Shown: positions 32,101-41,452, numbered from the stretch's first letter. The stretch is 64,000 nucleotides of DNA from Rudanella lutea DSM 19387 (GCF_000383955.1 NZ_KB913013.1:1890277-1954276), one strand, 5' to 3'. Program-made: numbers and translations. The notes: generated by a model from the letters alone, not told the origin.

Positions 32101-34182
32101 CTACAACTTACGAAACCGAATGGCGCACCCACCCCCTTTAGCCAGGCGCAAGGTCAGTTTAGATACGCGGGTGACGCGTTGCTTCTCAATCGTGTACGCT
32201 TCCGGGTTGGTGTCCCAATCGGCGTTATCGGCGTCGCGGTAAAGGGTTGCTTCATACGTGGCTCCGGCATCCAGAAAATCGAGCGGCAAGGGCAGCGAGC
32301 GGCTGTTTTCGTCGGTGATTGCCCCCAGAAACCAGTCATTGGAACCCTTCCCTTTCCGGGCCGTCATGACGTATTCGCCCGGTTCGGCCGCCAGAATCCG
32401 GGTATCGTCCCAATCCACGGGCACATCACGTACAAACTGGAAGGCATCCAGATATTTCAGGTAATTTTCGGGCAGATCAGCAGCCATCTGAAGCGGGCTG
32501 TACAGCGTCACGAAGAGAGCCAGTTGCTTGGCCAGCGTGGTACGAACCCGCGTGGTACGGGTGCTCTCAAACTGGTTGAGCCTCATATGGAACAGCCCCG
32601 GTGTGAAGTCCATTGGGCCGCCCAGCATCCGCGTAAACGGCAGTATGGTGGTATGTTCGGGCGTGATGCCGAGCGTGGGCGCATTATTGAACTCACTACC
32701 CCGGGCGGCTTCGCTCGCCAACCAGTTTGGGTACGTACGATGCAGGCCCGTCGGGCGCGACGACTCGTGCGAATCGACCATGACTTTGTACTGAGCCGCC
32801 TTTTCGGCCACCCGTTGGTAGTGGTTGTTCATCCACTGCCCGTCATGATGTTCGCCACGGGGGATAATCCGGCCTACGTAGCCTGTTTTTACCGTATTGA
32901 TCTCTTTAGAGCGCATGTACCCAAAAGCCGCATCCATCCGTCGTTCGTAATTGGTGACCGACCCCGATGTTTCATGATGCATAATGAGCCGGACGCCCTT
33001 TTGCCGGGCGTAGGCCGTAAGGGCGTCGATGTCGTAGTCGGGGTAAGGCGTCACAAAATCAAACACCTCCTCTTTCCAGTTGCCGAACCAGTCTTCCCAA
33101 CCCACGTTCCAACCCTCAACCAGCACGCCATCGAAACCGTACTGAGCCGCAAAGTCAATGTATTTTTTCACATTGGCCGTGTTGGCCCCGTGTTTCCCAC
33201 CCGCCAGGGGCCAGTTGGCTTTCCCAACGTGCATTTCCCACCACATACCCACAAACTTCTGGGGTTTGATCCAGGAGGGGTCGGCAATGCGAGACGGCTC
33301 ATTGAGGTTCAGAATCAGTTTAGACGACAGCAAATCCGTTGCTTTATCACTTACAATCACCGTCCGCCAGGGCGTTTTTGTGGGCGTTTGCAGATACGCT
33401 TTGTTGCCCACAGCATCGGGTACCAGCTGCGCCCTGAACGTAAGCCGGGCCTTATCGAGCCGCACGTGCATCACCGGGTAGTTCAGTACTGCAGCCTCAA
33501 ACAGACTGATATACAAGCCCGAAGCGGTTTTCATCAGCAACGGTGTTTGCACGGCATCCGGCCCGATAATGGCTTGCAGGGCAATGTCTTTCTCTTTGGC
33601 CGCAGCCGCCACCGCGTCTATCTCGCTCAGCTTAGTGGTATTGTAAAGGTACTCGTTGGTGTCGTAATCGCCCGGAATCCAGAACGTCTGATGATCGGCC
33701 GCCATCCGAAACTCCGTGTTCTCGTCGGCAACTACAAAATGCTGAAAATCGGACTGCTGCGGAAACTCGTACCGAAAACCCAGCCCGTCGTTGAACACCC
33801 GGAACCGAACCACCATCTGTACAGCCGGGCTTGTCTGACCTGCCAGCCGAAGGGCCAATTCGTTGTATTGGTTCCGAATTTGAGCCACCTCACCCCATAC
33901 CGGTTTCCAGGTCTCATCGGTCTGCGATGAATCCGTCGATACAAGCCGGAATCGGTTAAGTGTCAACGTGGGTTTACTCAGGGTAAAGCCAAGGGCCGAG
34001 GGCTGCACTACAGGCTGCCCCTGCAACGTAAGGGCATAGGTAAGCTCACCCGTAGCATTGACGCTGACCGTGAGCCGAATGCGCTTATCCGGCGACGACA
34101 TCGTGCGAGTCGTTTGACTATAGCAGACGGCAGAAAACGTACTAAGCCAGCAGAGGGTAACCAGAAAATAGAGAGACTTCAT
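32101..34182 (-). CDS. Glycoside hydrolase family 97 alpha-glucosidase/galactosidase (SusB-like)
   Basis: 693 aa from the ATG at 34182, which starts a signal peptide (MKSLYFLVTLCWLSTFSAVC, then YSQ). It has the three GH97 parts: an N-terminal beta-supersandwich (SSPDKRIRLTVSVNATGELT), the catalytic TIM barrel with PQKFVGMWWEMHVGK, VLVEGWNVGWEDW and LIMHHETSGSVTNYERR, and a C-terminal beta domain. GH97 enzymes of the SusB type are Ca2+-dependent inverting glucosidases, while others are retaining galactosidases; the HHETSG and EGWN segments could place it but need an alignment. No SusC/D genes are adjacent in the window. Confidence 0.93.
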   Translation of the reverse strand: MKSLYFLVTLCWLSTFSAVCYSQTTRTMSSPDKRIRLTVSVNATGELTYALTLQGQPVVQPSALGFTLSKPTLTLNRFRLVSTDSSQTDETWKPVWGEVAQIRNQYNELALRLAGQTSPAVQMVVRFRVFNDGLGFRYEFPQQSDFQHFVVADENTEFRMAADHQTFWIPGDYDTNEYLYNTTKLSEIDAVAAAAKEKDIALQAIIGPDAVQTPLLMKTASGLYISLFEAAVLNYPVMHVRLDKARLTFRAQLVPDAVGNKAYLQTPTKTPWRTVIVSDKATDLLSSKLILNLNEPSRIADPSWIKPQKFVGMWWEMHVGKANWPLAGGKHGANTANVKKYIDFAAQYGFDGVLVEGWNVGWEDWFGNWKEEVFDFVTPYPDYDIDALTAYARQKGVRLIMHHETSGSVTNYERRMDAAFGYMRSKEINTVKTGYVGRIIPRGEHHDGQWMNNHYQRVAEKAAQYKVMVDSHESSRPTGLHRTYPNWLASEAARGSEFNNAPTLGITPEHTTILPFTRMLGGPMDFTPGLFHMRLNQFESTRTTRVRTTLAKQLALFVTLYSPLQMAADLPENYLKYLDAFQFVRDVPVDWDDTRILAAEPGEYVMTARKGKGSNDWFLGAITDENSRSLPLPLDFLDAGATYEATLYRDADNADWDTNPEAYTIEKQRVTRVSKLTLRLAKGGGCAIRFRKL

Positions 34183-34414
34183 ACAAGGCAGATTGGTTAA
34201 ACGGCCTATTTCAGTTGCCCAGACCCGGCACTTGAAACAGTCTGGCAAACTACAAACTTTAGCGCAACAACAGACAAAGACCTCAGCGGTACTGCCGACT
34301 ACAGCCTGTGTCTCTGCGCCCCATTTGGGACGGCAACGGGCGTCGGCTCCTCTTAATTTTTCCTAAATCGCCCGACCAGCCGCTAATAAAAAAGTGGCTT
34401 TCTACAGAAACCGT

Positions 34415-34422
34415 TATTTTTG
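34415..34422 (+). promoter_or_regulatory. Candidate -7 box (TATTTTTG) for the ftsX operon
   Basis: Exact TAnnTTTG match 56 bases upstream of the chosen ftsX ATG. The -33 position shows only TTTC at a short distance, so this is a single-box call. Confidence 0.45.
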
Positions 34423-34478
34423 TACCCATACGGTACGGGATTCAATGATTGGGTCTCGCCGGTCGTTTAACAGTCTAC

Positions 34479-35360
34479 ATGGCGCGTAGAAAGAAAAAAG
34501 TTGGTCGGTACCCCGGAGGTCTCATCTTGTTCAGCATGACGGTGGCCCTGTTTCTGATTGGGTTTTGCGGTTTGCTGGCTCTCCAGTCGAAGCGGCTCGT
34601 GACGTATATCCGCGAAAACTACGAGGTACGGGTGTTTCTGGACCGCGACATCGACTCTGCAAAAGCCGAACCGGTGTACAAAAAGATTGTGGCTCGCCCG
34701 TACGTGCTGACGGCCAACGGACAGCCGCAGGTCAATTTTGTGAGCCGCGATGCCGCAGCCCGCGAGTTTATTGCCGAAACCAAAGAAGATTTCAAGACGT
34801 TTCTGGACGATAACCCCCTGCACGACAGCTACCGAATCCGGCTGGCCGAAGACTACTTCGAAGAGGCTAAACTGCAGGCGGTCAAGAAAGACCTGGAGGC
34901 TATCGACGGTATTTCGGAGGCCGTGTACCAGGAGAACCTGGTCGATACGATCAACCGTAACATCAATAAGATTTACATTGTGATGACGGGCTTTGCGGTG
35001 GTGCTGCTGCTCATCATTGTGTTGCTCATGAACAACACCATTCGGCTGGCGTTGTATTCACAGCGGATGCTCATTCGGAGTATGCAGCTGGTAGGTGCCA
35101 CCAACGGGTTTATTACCCGCCCCTTTCTCTTGCGGGGCTTGTGGCAGGGCCTGCTGGCCGGACTGATTGCCTCGGGTTTGCTGGTGGCTTTACAACAGGC
35201 GGCCGTGTATAACCTGCCCGAATTGGCGGTGTTGCAGGAGCCCGTGAAAATAGCGATGGTGCTGGGGGCGCTGGTGGTACTGGGCATGCTGATTGGTTTT
35301 GTTAGCACCTATCAGGCCGTACACCGTTACTTAGGCGTTTCGCTCGACGAACTGTATTAA
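34479..35360 (+). CDS. ftsX: Cell division protein FtsX-like permease
   Basis: 293 aa from ATG 34479 (MARRKKKVGRYPGG); a TTG at 34449 is possible but less likely. One N-terminal membrane helix (about 18-38), an extracytoplasmic domain (about 40-160) and three C-terminal helices form the FtsX topology. FtsX with the ATPase FtsE controls septal peptidoglycan hydrolases. FtsE is not adjacent. In Bacteroidota the order ftsX - DUF3098 - uppP - truB - ribF is common, which supports the call. An E1 element begins within the stop codon. Confidence 0.9.
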   Translation: MARRKKKVGRYPGGLILFSMTVALFLIGFCGLLALQSKRLVTYIRENYEVRVFLDRDIDSAKAEPVYKKIVARPYVLTANGQPQVNFVSRDAAAREFIAETKEDFKTFLDDNPLHDSYRIRLAEDYFEEAKLQAVKKDLEAIDGISEAVYQENLVDTINRNINKIYIVMTGFAVVLLLIIVLLMNNTIRLALYSQRMLIRSMQLVGATNGFITRPFLLRGLWQGLLAGLIASGLLVALQQAAVYNLPELAVLQEPVKIAMVLGALVVLGMLIGFVSTYQAVHRYLGVSLDELY

Positions 35361-35474
35361 GAGAATGTACAATGAATAGTGTGTACTGAATAATTGGTTT
35401 GTGTGCTGGCTATCAGCCCTTTCATTATACATTTTACACTGTTCATTATACATTCAATTCAACTTCAGTACTTA
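35358..35474. mobile_element. E1 element copy b (117 bp)
   Basis: Between TA (35358-35359, inside the ftsX stop TAA) and TA (35473-35474). Left end AAGAGAATGTACAATG, right end CAACTTCAGTACT. The inner part has the family signature of repeated AATGTAAAATGAATA-like words and GCTGGCTATCAGCC in the middle. It lies inside an operon, between ftsX and the DUF3098 gene. Confidence 0.7.
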
Positions 35475-35532
35475 AAACAGCCTTCGGGCCGGACAACCTG
35501 TTGCCCCCGGAAGCGTAAACCGACATAAAGAC

Positions 35533-35877
35533 ATGGCAAAAGGTAAATCGTTAATGACTCCTGTGCCGAGCCGTACGGACAAGACCGCGGCCCGGCCTGC
35601 CTCGGCGGCAGCCTCACCGGTTGTCGAAGTGGCCCCCGCGGAAGAGCGCGTCGTATCGACAACGCCCAAATCGACGGTAAGCGCGATGCCCTTTGGCGCG
35701 GCCAACTACCGGCTGATGGCCATTGGCCTGGCGGTTATTCTGGCGGGCTTCTTTATTATGACGCTCGACAAAGAAGAATTTGGCTTCGGCTTTCTGGGCC
35801 TGACCCTCGGGCCGCTGGTGGTTCTGAGCGGCTTTATCGTCGAATTCTTCGCGATTCTGAAGAATCCGAAGGCCTGA
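35533..35877 (+). CDS. DUF3098 domain membrane protein
   Basis: 114 aa. A low-complexity Ala/Ser/Pro/Val N-terminus (1-50) precedes two membrane helices (about 57-77 and 87-107) separated by a short acidic loop (TLDKEEFGFGF). This is the DUF3098 pattern, seen next to ftsX and uppP in Bacteroidota. The function is not known; the constant gene order suggests a role in division or envelope synthesis. The N-terminal 50 residues look disordered. A terminator-like hairpin follows. Confidence 0.85.
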   Translation: MAKGKSLMTPVPSRTDKTAARPASAAASPVVEVAPAEERVVSTTPKSTVSAMPFGAANYRLMAIGLAVILAGFFIMTLDKEEFGFGFLGLTLGPLVVLSGFIVEFFAILKNPKA

Positions 35878-35895
35878 TTGGCCCCCTCGGAGCAA

Positions 35896-35945
35896 GTTGA
35901 GGTTTGGGAAATCAATAGGGATTTTCCAAACCTCAACCTATTTTT
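35896..35945 (+). terminator. Terminator-like hairpin between the DUF3098 gene and uppP
   Basis: Perfect 12-bp stem GTTGAGGTTTGG/CCAAACCTCAAC with an 18-nt loop that can pair partly, then CTATTTTT. It may reduce read-through into uppP. Confidence 0.65.
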
Positions 35946-35966
35946 GGGCCTCCAAACTGCTCTTGC

Positions 35967-36746
35967 ATGGATTTACTGCATGCCGTTCTTCTGGCAATAA
36001 TTGAGGGTCTGACGGAATTTCTGCCGGTGTCGTCGACTGGCCACATGATTATCTACTCCTCACTCGCGGGTATCGCCGGCGACGAATTTACCAAGCTCTA
36101 CACGGTCAATATTCAGTTCGGCTGTATTCTGTCGGTACTGGTTCTCTACAGTCGACGGTTTTTGCAGACCACCGATTTCTACGCCAAACTGTTTGTGGCG
36201 TTTCTACCCGCTGCCGTGATCGGCTTTCTGCTCAATGACTTTATCGACTCACTACTCGAAAACGTGACGGTGGTGGCTATTTCGCTCGTTCTGGGCGGCA
36301 TTGTACTCGTGTTTATCGACCGTATCATGCGCGAAGTCCCCCGCGATTACGACGTCACCTTTCCCGAAGCGGTTAAAATCGGATTCTTCCAGTGCATTGC
36401 CATGATTCCGGGGGTGTCGCGGTCGGCAGCTACCATCATTGGCGGTATGTTTCAGGGCCTGACCCGCACACAGGCGGCCGAGTTTTCGTTTTTCCTGGCC
36501 GTACCGACCATGGCCGCGGCTACTGGCTATAAACTGCTCAAAACGTACAAAATGCTCCAACCAGCCGACTACCAGACGCTGCTTATCGGCAACGGCATTG
36601 CCTTTGTGGTTGGGTTGCTGGCCATCCGGGGCTTCGTGGGTTTCCTGACCCGCTACGGCTTCAAGGTGTTTGGGTATTATCGTATTGCGCTCGGGCTGCT
36701 GCTGCTTGGCCTCATGGCGGCAGGGGTGAAACTGGACGTGGTGTAA
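35967..36746 (+). CDS. uppP: Undecaprenyl-diphosphatase
   Basis: 259 aa, eight predicted membrane helices. Family motifs: the Glu-rich first motif IEGLTEFLPVSSTGHMII and the second motif PGVSRSAATIIGGMFQGLTR. UppP (BacA) removes a phosphate from undecaprenyl diphosphate outside the membrane so that the lipid carrier of cell-wall precursors can be reused; extra copies give bacitracin resistance. It starts at ATG 35967. truB follows after 13 bases, so the two are cotranscribed. Confidence 0.96.
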   Translation: MDLLHAVLLAIIEGLTEFLPVSSTGHMIIYSSLAGIAGDEFTKLYTVNIQFGCILSVLVLYSRRFLQTTDFYAKLFVAFLPAAVIGFLLNDFIDSLLENVTVVAISLVLGGIVLVFIDRIMREVPRDYDVTFPEAVKIGFFQCIAMIPGVSRSAATIIGGMFQGLTRTQAAEFSFFLAVPTMAAATGYKLLKTYKMLQPADYQTLLIGNGIAFVVGLLAIRGFVGFLTRYGFKVFGYYRIALGLLLLGLMAAGVKLDVV

Positions 36747-36759
36747 AGACAGCTTAGAC

Positions 36760-37476
36760 TTGGAAAAACCAAACGTACCCATTGACCCCGCGCTGGTCAT
36801 TCTGATTGATAAACCGCTGGAGTGGACATCGTTCGACGTGGTTAACAAGCTGCGCCGGGCCTGTAAATTCAAAAAAATCGGACACGCGGGCACCCTCGAC
36901 CCGCTCGCTACGGGCCTGCTCATTCTGTGTTCGGGCAAGAAAACCAAAGAGATCGACGGGTATCAGGCGCAGGAAAAAGAATACACCGGCACGCTGGTTC
37001 TGGGTCGCACAACGCCCTCGGTTGATCTGGAAACCGAGTTCGATGCGCAGTTCGACACCTCAGCCATTACCCCCCTTCAGGTGCAGCAGGCCGTTGGAGA
37101 GCTAACCGGCGAAATTCAGCAGATTCCGCCTATATACTCGGCCGTGCGCGTCAACGGAGAGCGGCTGTACGAGAAGGCCCGCCGGGGCGAAACCGCCGAC
37201 ATCAAGAGCCGCACCGTTACGGTATCGCGGTTCGAGGTCGACACGAAGCAGGTAGGTCAGGAGCCTTTCCCGGAAATCCCGTTTCGTATTGTCTGCTCCA
37301 AAGGCACGTATATTCGGAGTCTGGTCCGCGATTTGGGCCTTTTGCTGGACAATGGCGCCTACATGAGCAGCCTGCGCCGGACCCGAATCGGTGATTTCAG
37401 CATCGAAGACGCCGACACGGTCGACGCGTTTATTACCCGCTACCGTACCGAAAACGGACTCGACCTACGCCCATGA
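36760..37476 (+). CDS. truB: tRNA pseudouridine(55) synthase
   Basis: 238 aa starting at TTG 36760 (read as Met-Glu-Lys-Pro). Motif I is KKIGHAGTLDPLATGLL with the catalytic Asp; further blocks are IQQIPPIYSAVRVNGERLYE and CSKGTYIRSLVRDLG. TruB converts U55 of the T-arm to pseudouridine in most tRNAs. It overlaps ribF by four bases (ATGA), which indicates translational coupling. It lacks the C-terminal PUA extension of E. coli TruB, as do many Bacteroidota forms. Confidence 0.95.
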   Translation: MEKPNVPIDPALVILIDKPLEWTSFDVVNKLRRACKFKKIGHAGTLDPLATGLLILCSGKKTKEIDGYQAQEKEYTGTLVLGRTTPSVDLETEFDAQFDTSAITPLQVQQAVGELTGEIQQIPPIYSAVRVNGERLYEKARRGETADIKSRTVTVSRFEVDTKQVGQEPFPEIPFRIVCSKGTYIRSLVRDLGLLLDNGAYMSSLRRTRIGDFSIEDADTVDAFITRYRTENGLDLRP

Positions 37477-38423
37477 ACGTACACCACGGTATAGATCAAC
37501 TAACGCCCCTGCGCAATGCCGTTGTCACGAGCGGTACCTTCGATGGTGTACACCGGGGGCACCAGAAAATTCTGACCCGTCTGACCGAAATAGCGGAGAG
37601 TATTGGTGGCGAATCGGTTGTGCTGACGTATTGGCCACACCCCCGCACGGTTGTTTCCAACGACAGTCAGAACCTGCGTCTGCTGTCTACGCTGGAAGAA
37701 AAAATTGAGCTTTTAGCGGCCGCCGGCGTCGGTCATCTGGTAGTCATTCCGTTTACACGCTCGTTTTCGCAACTGACTTCCGAAGAGTTTATCCAGTCAA
37801 TTCTGATACAACGTATCGGCACCCGCAAGCTGGTGATCGGCTACGACCACCGGTTCGGCCGCGACCGCGAAGGTGGATTCGACTACATTCAGCAGCATCA
37901 GGTGCAGTACGGGTTTGAGGTAGAGGAAATTCCCCGTCAGGACATTGAGGATGTCGGCGTTAGTTCGTCTAAAATTCGGGCGGCCCTGGCCGAAGGTCAC
38001 ATTCACGCTGCCAACCTGTTTCTGGGCCGGGCGTATAACCTCACAGGCACCGTGGTAAAAGGGCGGCAGTTGGGCCGGACGCTCGGTTTCCCGACGGCCA
38101 ATTTACAGGTCGACGACCCGATCAAACTGGTGCCGGCCAATGGCGTGTATGCGGTCGATGTCCTGTATAAAGATCAGGTACTGGGTGGGATGACCAACAT
38201 CGGTTTCCGGCCTACGGTAGCTGGCGAAAATCAGACCATCGAAACGTACATTTTCGACCGAGACCCGGCCGTTACGTTTAGCCGCGATATTTACGGCGAA
38301 CATCTGACTCTGCGGTTCCGCGAGTTTATCCGGCCCGAGCAAAAATTCAGCGGTTTACCGGCCCTTGTGGCACAGCTACAAGCCGACGAACAAACCGCCC
38401 GCACGCTGCTGGCTGATAAGTAG
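37473..38423 (+). CDS. ribF: Bifunctional riboflavin kinase / FAD synthetase
   Basis: 316 aa. The N-terminal adenylyltransferase domain shows TSGTFDGVHRGHQKIL (HxGH-type site) and the ISSSxIR-like VSSSKIRAALAEG. The C-terminal riboflavin kinase domain shows GRTLGFPTANLQV and ANGVYAVDV. It makes FMN and then FAD from riboflavin. It is last in the ftsX - DUF3098 - uppP - truB - ribF run, and the order truB-ribF is widely kept across bacteria. An intrinsic terminator lies about 220 bases downstream. Confidence 0.96.
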   Translation: MNVHHGIDQLTPLRNAVVTSGTFDGVHRGHQKILTRLTEIAESIGGESVVLTYWPHPRTVVSNDSQNLRLLSTLEEKIELLAAAGVGHLVVIPFTRSFSQLTSEEFIQSILIQRIGTRKLVIGYDHRFGRDREGGFDYIQQHQVQYGFEVEEIPRQDIEDVGVSSSKIRAALAEGHIHAANLFLGRAYNLTGTVVKGRQLGRTLGFPTANLQVDDPIKLVPANGVYAVDVLYKDQVLGGMTNIGFRPTVAGENQTIETYIFDRDPAVTFSRDIYGEHLTLRFREFIRPEQKFSGLPALVAQLQADEQTARTLLADK

Positions 38424-38640
38424 TTTATGGTTTTTGGTTCATAGTTTTTGGTTGCGGGGGTCGATTCGTTTGAATTGGCCAATGGATACCAATTGAATGC
38501 GGATGACGCGGATCGGGCAGATGTACGCCGATTATCAATCCGCGAGAATTCACTTAATCGGTGTCATCCGCGTGCCAATTCCTCAATACTGCACAAATGT
38601 CCAATACTACGATCGCCAAAACCAATGCGCTAAAAACTAT
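38424..38640. other. Intergenic region with simple-word repeats
   Basis: Holds TTTATGGTTTTTGGTTCATAG and an inverse-like TAAAAACTATAAAC about 190 bases later, and an inner block GCGGATGACGCGGATCGGGC with a matching GTGTCATCCGCGTGCC. These form a loose nested inverted repeat. No gene is supported. Confidence 0.45.
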
Positions 38641-38672
38641 AAACCCCCGGAGCGGCTTCGGGGGTTTTCTTT
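38641..38672 (+). terminator. Intrinsic terminator of the uppP-truB-ribF unit
   Basis: Perfect 9-bp stem AAACCCCCG/CGGGGGTTT followed by TCTTTTG. Confidence 0.85.
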
Positions 38673-38702
38673 TGTTGTTTACTGGATGAGCAGGGTTGTG
38701 GA

Positions 38703-39191
38703 TCAGCCTTCGGCCAAACCCACTTGAATATTGGTGACGCAATTCTCGGGTATTTCGAAATCGGGTATAGTATAGACTTCGCGTAACCGGTTGTCGGGCT
38801 TGTACCCCTCCCGATACAGGGTCGCAAAAAGCACATCGTACATAGGCATCAGCTCGGCCCAGGGACCAACAAACGTGTAGTTCACGTGCCGGAAGGCGTC
38901 AAATGTTTTGAGAACAAACGCCGACGAGCCCGTGGGCTCACCCGAAACCGGCAAAGCAATCTCCAGATCAAACGGAACCGTTTCGTCGCCCGTGACACCT
39001 GTGTAGATGAACTGAATCGGACCGGCCGGCTGTAGCCCCAAACGAGCGGCCTCTTCAAACAACTGCTCCGGCACGGGGTCGTACTGCGTGATGGTCGGCA
39101 AGGTGGCACGTGTCTTAAACGCAAGCGCCGTAAACGGGAGTGTTTCGGCAACGGAGAGGGCGGTGGCCGGGATAGTCAGTTGGGTTGTCAT
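38703..39191 (-). CDS. GyrI-like / effector-binding (SOUL-BacR type) domain protein
   Basis: 162 aa with no signal peptide. Two repeated beta-alpha-beta halves are visible: LPFTALAFKTRATLPTI ... YDPVPEQLFEEAARLG ... FIYTGVTGDETVPFDLEIALPV and FKTFDAFRHVNYTFVGPW ... MPMYDVLFATLYREGY. This fits the GyrI-like small-molecule-binding fold found in BmrR, Rob and DNA gyrase inhibitor proteins. There is no DNA-binding domain here, so it is a stand-alone ligand-binding protein. Ligand unknown. It is convergent with ribF. Confidence 0.75.
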   Translation of the reverse strand: MTTQLTIPATALSVAETLPFTALAFKTRATLPTITQYDPVPEQLFEEAARLGLQPAGPIQFIYTGVTGDETVPFDLEIALPVSGEPTGSSAFVLKTFDAFRHVNYTFVGPWAELMPMYDVLFATLYREGYKPDNRLREVYTIPDFEIPENCVTNIQVGLAEG

Positions 39192-39288
39192 ACGCGGTAT
39201 CGGTTTTGGTGAATGACTATCCCAAAGGTCGGTTGGGTGAGTGACAGCCCTATGTCAGCAGGGTTTGGAGAGGCCCAACTTTTTGTTT

Positions 39289-40629
39289 TTACCGGGTCAG
39301 CCAGGCCACCAGCAACAAGGATAGAAACGCCGATAATCCCATCCAAACGGTCATTACGCTGTAGGTTCGGAGCATGAGCGGAGTGGGTAACTGCCCAAAC
39401 CGGGCCACCACCCAAAAATACGCGTCGTTGGCGTGCGAGAGCGTCATCGACCCAGCCCCCATGGCGGCTAATACCAGCACTTTGTCCCAGTCGGTCACAA
39501 ACCCCAACATGGGCAATAGTGGCTGCAACAGCGACGCTACAGCCAACACAGCCACGGTCGAAGACCCCTGCGCAGTTTTGAGCAGCACCGTCAGTCCAAA
39601 CGGCAATAATAAGCCCAGGCTCACCTGTTGAGCAAAGCCTGTGAGCTGGGTTTCGAGGCCCATATGCTTGATAATTTCGCCAAAGGCCCCACCAGCGGCC
39701 ACAATCACCAGCACAGGCCCCGCTTTAACAATCGACTCCTCCGTCAGCTCGTTGAACAGAGCTTTGGTGAGCTTCGGAAACAGGCTCAGGGCAATGCCGA
39801 TACCCACACCCAGGGCCGCAATCGGGTCGCCCAGAAAACCGACCCCGGTTAGCAGCGTTGCGGGCCAAAGTGCTGGGTTCAGGCCCAGCACCGACTTGAG
39901 CGCAATAAGTCCGATAGGCACAAAAATAGCCGCCAACGCCCCGGCTACCGACGGCAGCAGGGTGGGCGGGCTCGGCTCAGGCCGGAGCGTATCGACTTCT
40001 GCATCGAACTGATCGACAGACGAGCCAAACCGCCGGTCGGCGTACCGCGCCCAAAGGTAGGCCACTACGGTTAGTGGCAGAGCCAGGGCAGTACCGAGAA
40101 GCATCATTTGGCCCGTATCGGCATTGAGCACCCCCACGGCGGCCGTAATACCCGGATGCGGAGGCACCAGACAATGCACCGAATACAAACCTCCCGCCAG
40201 GCACAGCACCAGCCGCAGATGCCCTTGCTGCACCCGTTGGGCCAGGGCCAGCACCAGACCGCTCAGCACAATAAAGCCCGAATCACAAAAAATGGGGAGC
40301 CCCACCAAAAAGGCCATCAGCGTAACAGCCAACGCGGTTTGGCCCGCCCCTACCCGACTGAGCAGAAAATTGGCGATGCTCAGCGTAGCCCCGCTCCGGT
40401 CGAGTAAGCTGCCCAGCAGGGTACCCAACACAATAAGCAACCCCACTTTCTCGATGGTGTGCCCAAACCCCTCACGGGCATACTTAAGCACGTCGGCCGG
40501 TACAAACCCAGCCAGTAGTCCCAGCGTGATGGTCAGGCCGAACAAAACAACAAACGTATGCAGTTTAAACCGGGAACTGAGCAGAATAATGGCCAGAATG
40601 CCAAGAAGCAGCAGGAATAGGGGGTTCAT
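39289..40629 (-). CDS. GntP-family gluconate-type H+ symporter
   Basis: 446 aa with about 12 hydrophobic segments. Family blocks: KVGLLIVLGTLLGSLLDRSG, VAFLVGLPIFCDSGFIVL-like (MAFLVGLPIFCDSGFIVLSG), LVPPHPGITAAVGVLNAD and TAQGSSTVAVLAVASLLQP. GntP members import gluconate and related sugar acids or, in the DsdX branch, D-serine. No gluconate kinase is adjacent, so the substrate is open. It is separated from tsaB upstream by a good terminator and so is transcribed on its own. Confidence 0.92.
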   Translation of the reverse strand: MNPLFLLLLGILAIILLSSRFKLHTFVVLFGLTITLGLLAGFVPADVLKYAREGFGHTIEKVGLLIVLGTLLGSLLDRSGATLSIANFLLSRVGAGQTALAVTLMAFLVGLPIFCDSGFIVLSGLVLALAQRVQQGHLRLVLCLAGGLYSVHCLVPPHPGITAAVGVLNADTGQMMLLGTALALPLTVVAYLWARYADRRFGSSVDQFDAEVDTLRPEPSPPTLLPSVAGALAAIFVPIGLIALKSVLGLNPALWPATLLTGVGFLGDPIAALGVGIGIALSLFPKLTKALFNELTEESIVKAGPVLVIVAAGGAFGEIIKHMGLETQLTGFAQQVSLGLLLPFGLTVLLKTAQGSSTVAVLAVASLLQPLLPMLGFVTDWDKVLVLAAMGAGSMTLSHANDAYFWVVARFGQLPTPLMLRTYSVMTVWMGLSAFLSLLLVAWLTR

Positions 40630-40637
40630 ACCTGCAT

Positions 40638-40692
40638 AAAGAAACCGGGCCCCAAAAGCTACGCAAAGCGCATTTCGGGGGCTGGTTTCTTT
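40638..40692 (-). terminator. Terminator of tsaB
   Basis: On the minus strand, stem AAAGAAACC/GGTTTCTTT extended inward with partial pairing (CCCC/GGGG); the 3' arm ends in TTTCTTT. Confidence 0.7.
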
Positions 40693-40720
40693 AGGGTCGG
40701 GCCAAAGGCGGCCATTCCCC

Positions 40721-41437
40721 TTACACCATCGCCTTTTTGGGCTGGGTGGTCATAAATTCTTTGAGGTAAAACGGCTCAAAGGCCGCTACGTCTTCGAAAT
40801 GGCCCGCTTCAAATTCGTGAAAAGCCAACTGCCCAATGGTACGGGCCGACGGCCGGATTGGCTCATCGGGAAACAGCGCGTTGGCGTGCGTACCCAGCAC
40901 CGGGCGGCACTTGGCGGCTCCATCGCCAAAAAACGCAACCGGCCCCTCGGCCAGCCATGCCCCAAACGATTGCTCATCAATAATTTCGGCAGCCGTAGGT
41001 TTCACTTCACGGCCCGTGTTATCGTACAGGGCACAGTACACCTCCATTCGGCGGGCATCAATCATGGGGCAGAGCAAAGGAGCCTTTTCACCTACGGGCA
41101 TCAACCGCCGAATCTGCTCGGCCATAGCCCGCAGTGTATTGACGGCTAACAAGGGCTTATCGAGCGCAAAACACAAGCCTTTGGCGGTCGAAACGCCAAT
41201 GCGCAGGCCTGTGTACGAACCCGGCCCCTTGGCCACGGCAATGGCACTCAGGTCGCTCAGGTCGAAGCCAGCATGCCGTACCACGTCGCCCATAAGCGTA
41301 GTCAACATAGCCGACGACGTGCGCTCAGTAAAGAGTTCGTAAGCGCCCAGCAACGTAGCGGACATAGCCCCCGCTTCGGCCCGATGCAGTGCTACCGAAC
41401 AAACCGTTGTCGAGGTATCAATAGAGAGAAGGAGCAT
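40721..41437 (-). CDS. tsaB: tRNA threonylcarbamoyladenosine biosynthesis protein TsaB
   Basis: 238 aa from the ATG at 41437 (MLLLSIDTSTTVCSVALHR); the open frame upstream runs into a 35-bp inverted repeat and is rejected. Family marks: IDTSTTVCSVAL, AVAKGPGSYTGLRIGVSTAKGLCFA and PMIDARRMEVYCALY. TsaB is an inactive ASKHA paralogue that pairs with TsaD and TsaE to make t6A37 in ANN-decoding tRNAs. ctpA lies upstream on the same strand, with the perfect inverted repeat between them. Confidence 0.95.
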   Translation of the reverse strand: MLLLSIDTSTTVCSVALHRAEAGAMSATLLGAYELFTERTSSAMLTTLMGDVVRHAGFDLSDLSAIAVAKGPGSYTGLRIGVSTAKGLCFALDKPLLAVNTLRAMAEQIRRLMPVGEKAPLLCPMIDARRMEVYCALYDNTGREVKPTAAEIIDEQSFGAWLAEGPVAFFGDGAAKCRPVLGTHANALFPDEPIRPSARTIGQLAFHEFEAGHFEDVAAFEPFYLKEFMTTQPKKAMV

Positions 41438-41452
41438 AGTGAAAAAGGAGGG

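Noticed and set aside
32089-33930. 613-codon plus-strand frame opposite the GH97 gene
   Set aside because: The minus strand carries a complete GH97 protein with signal peptide and all domains; the plus-strand frame has no family-like motif and is a shadow of GC-rich codon use.
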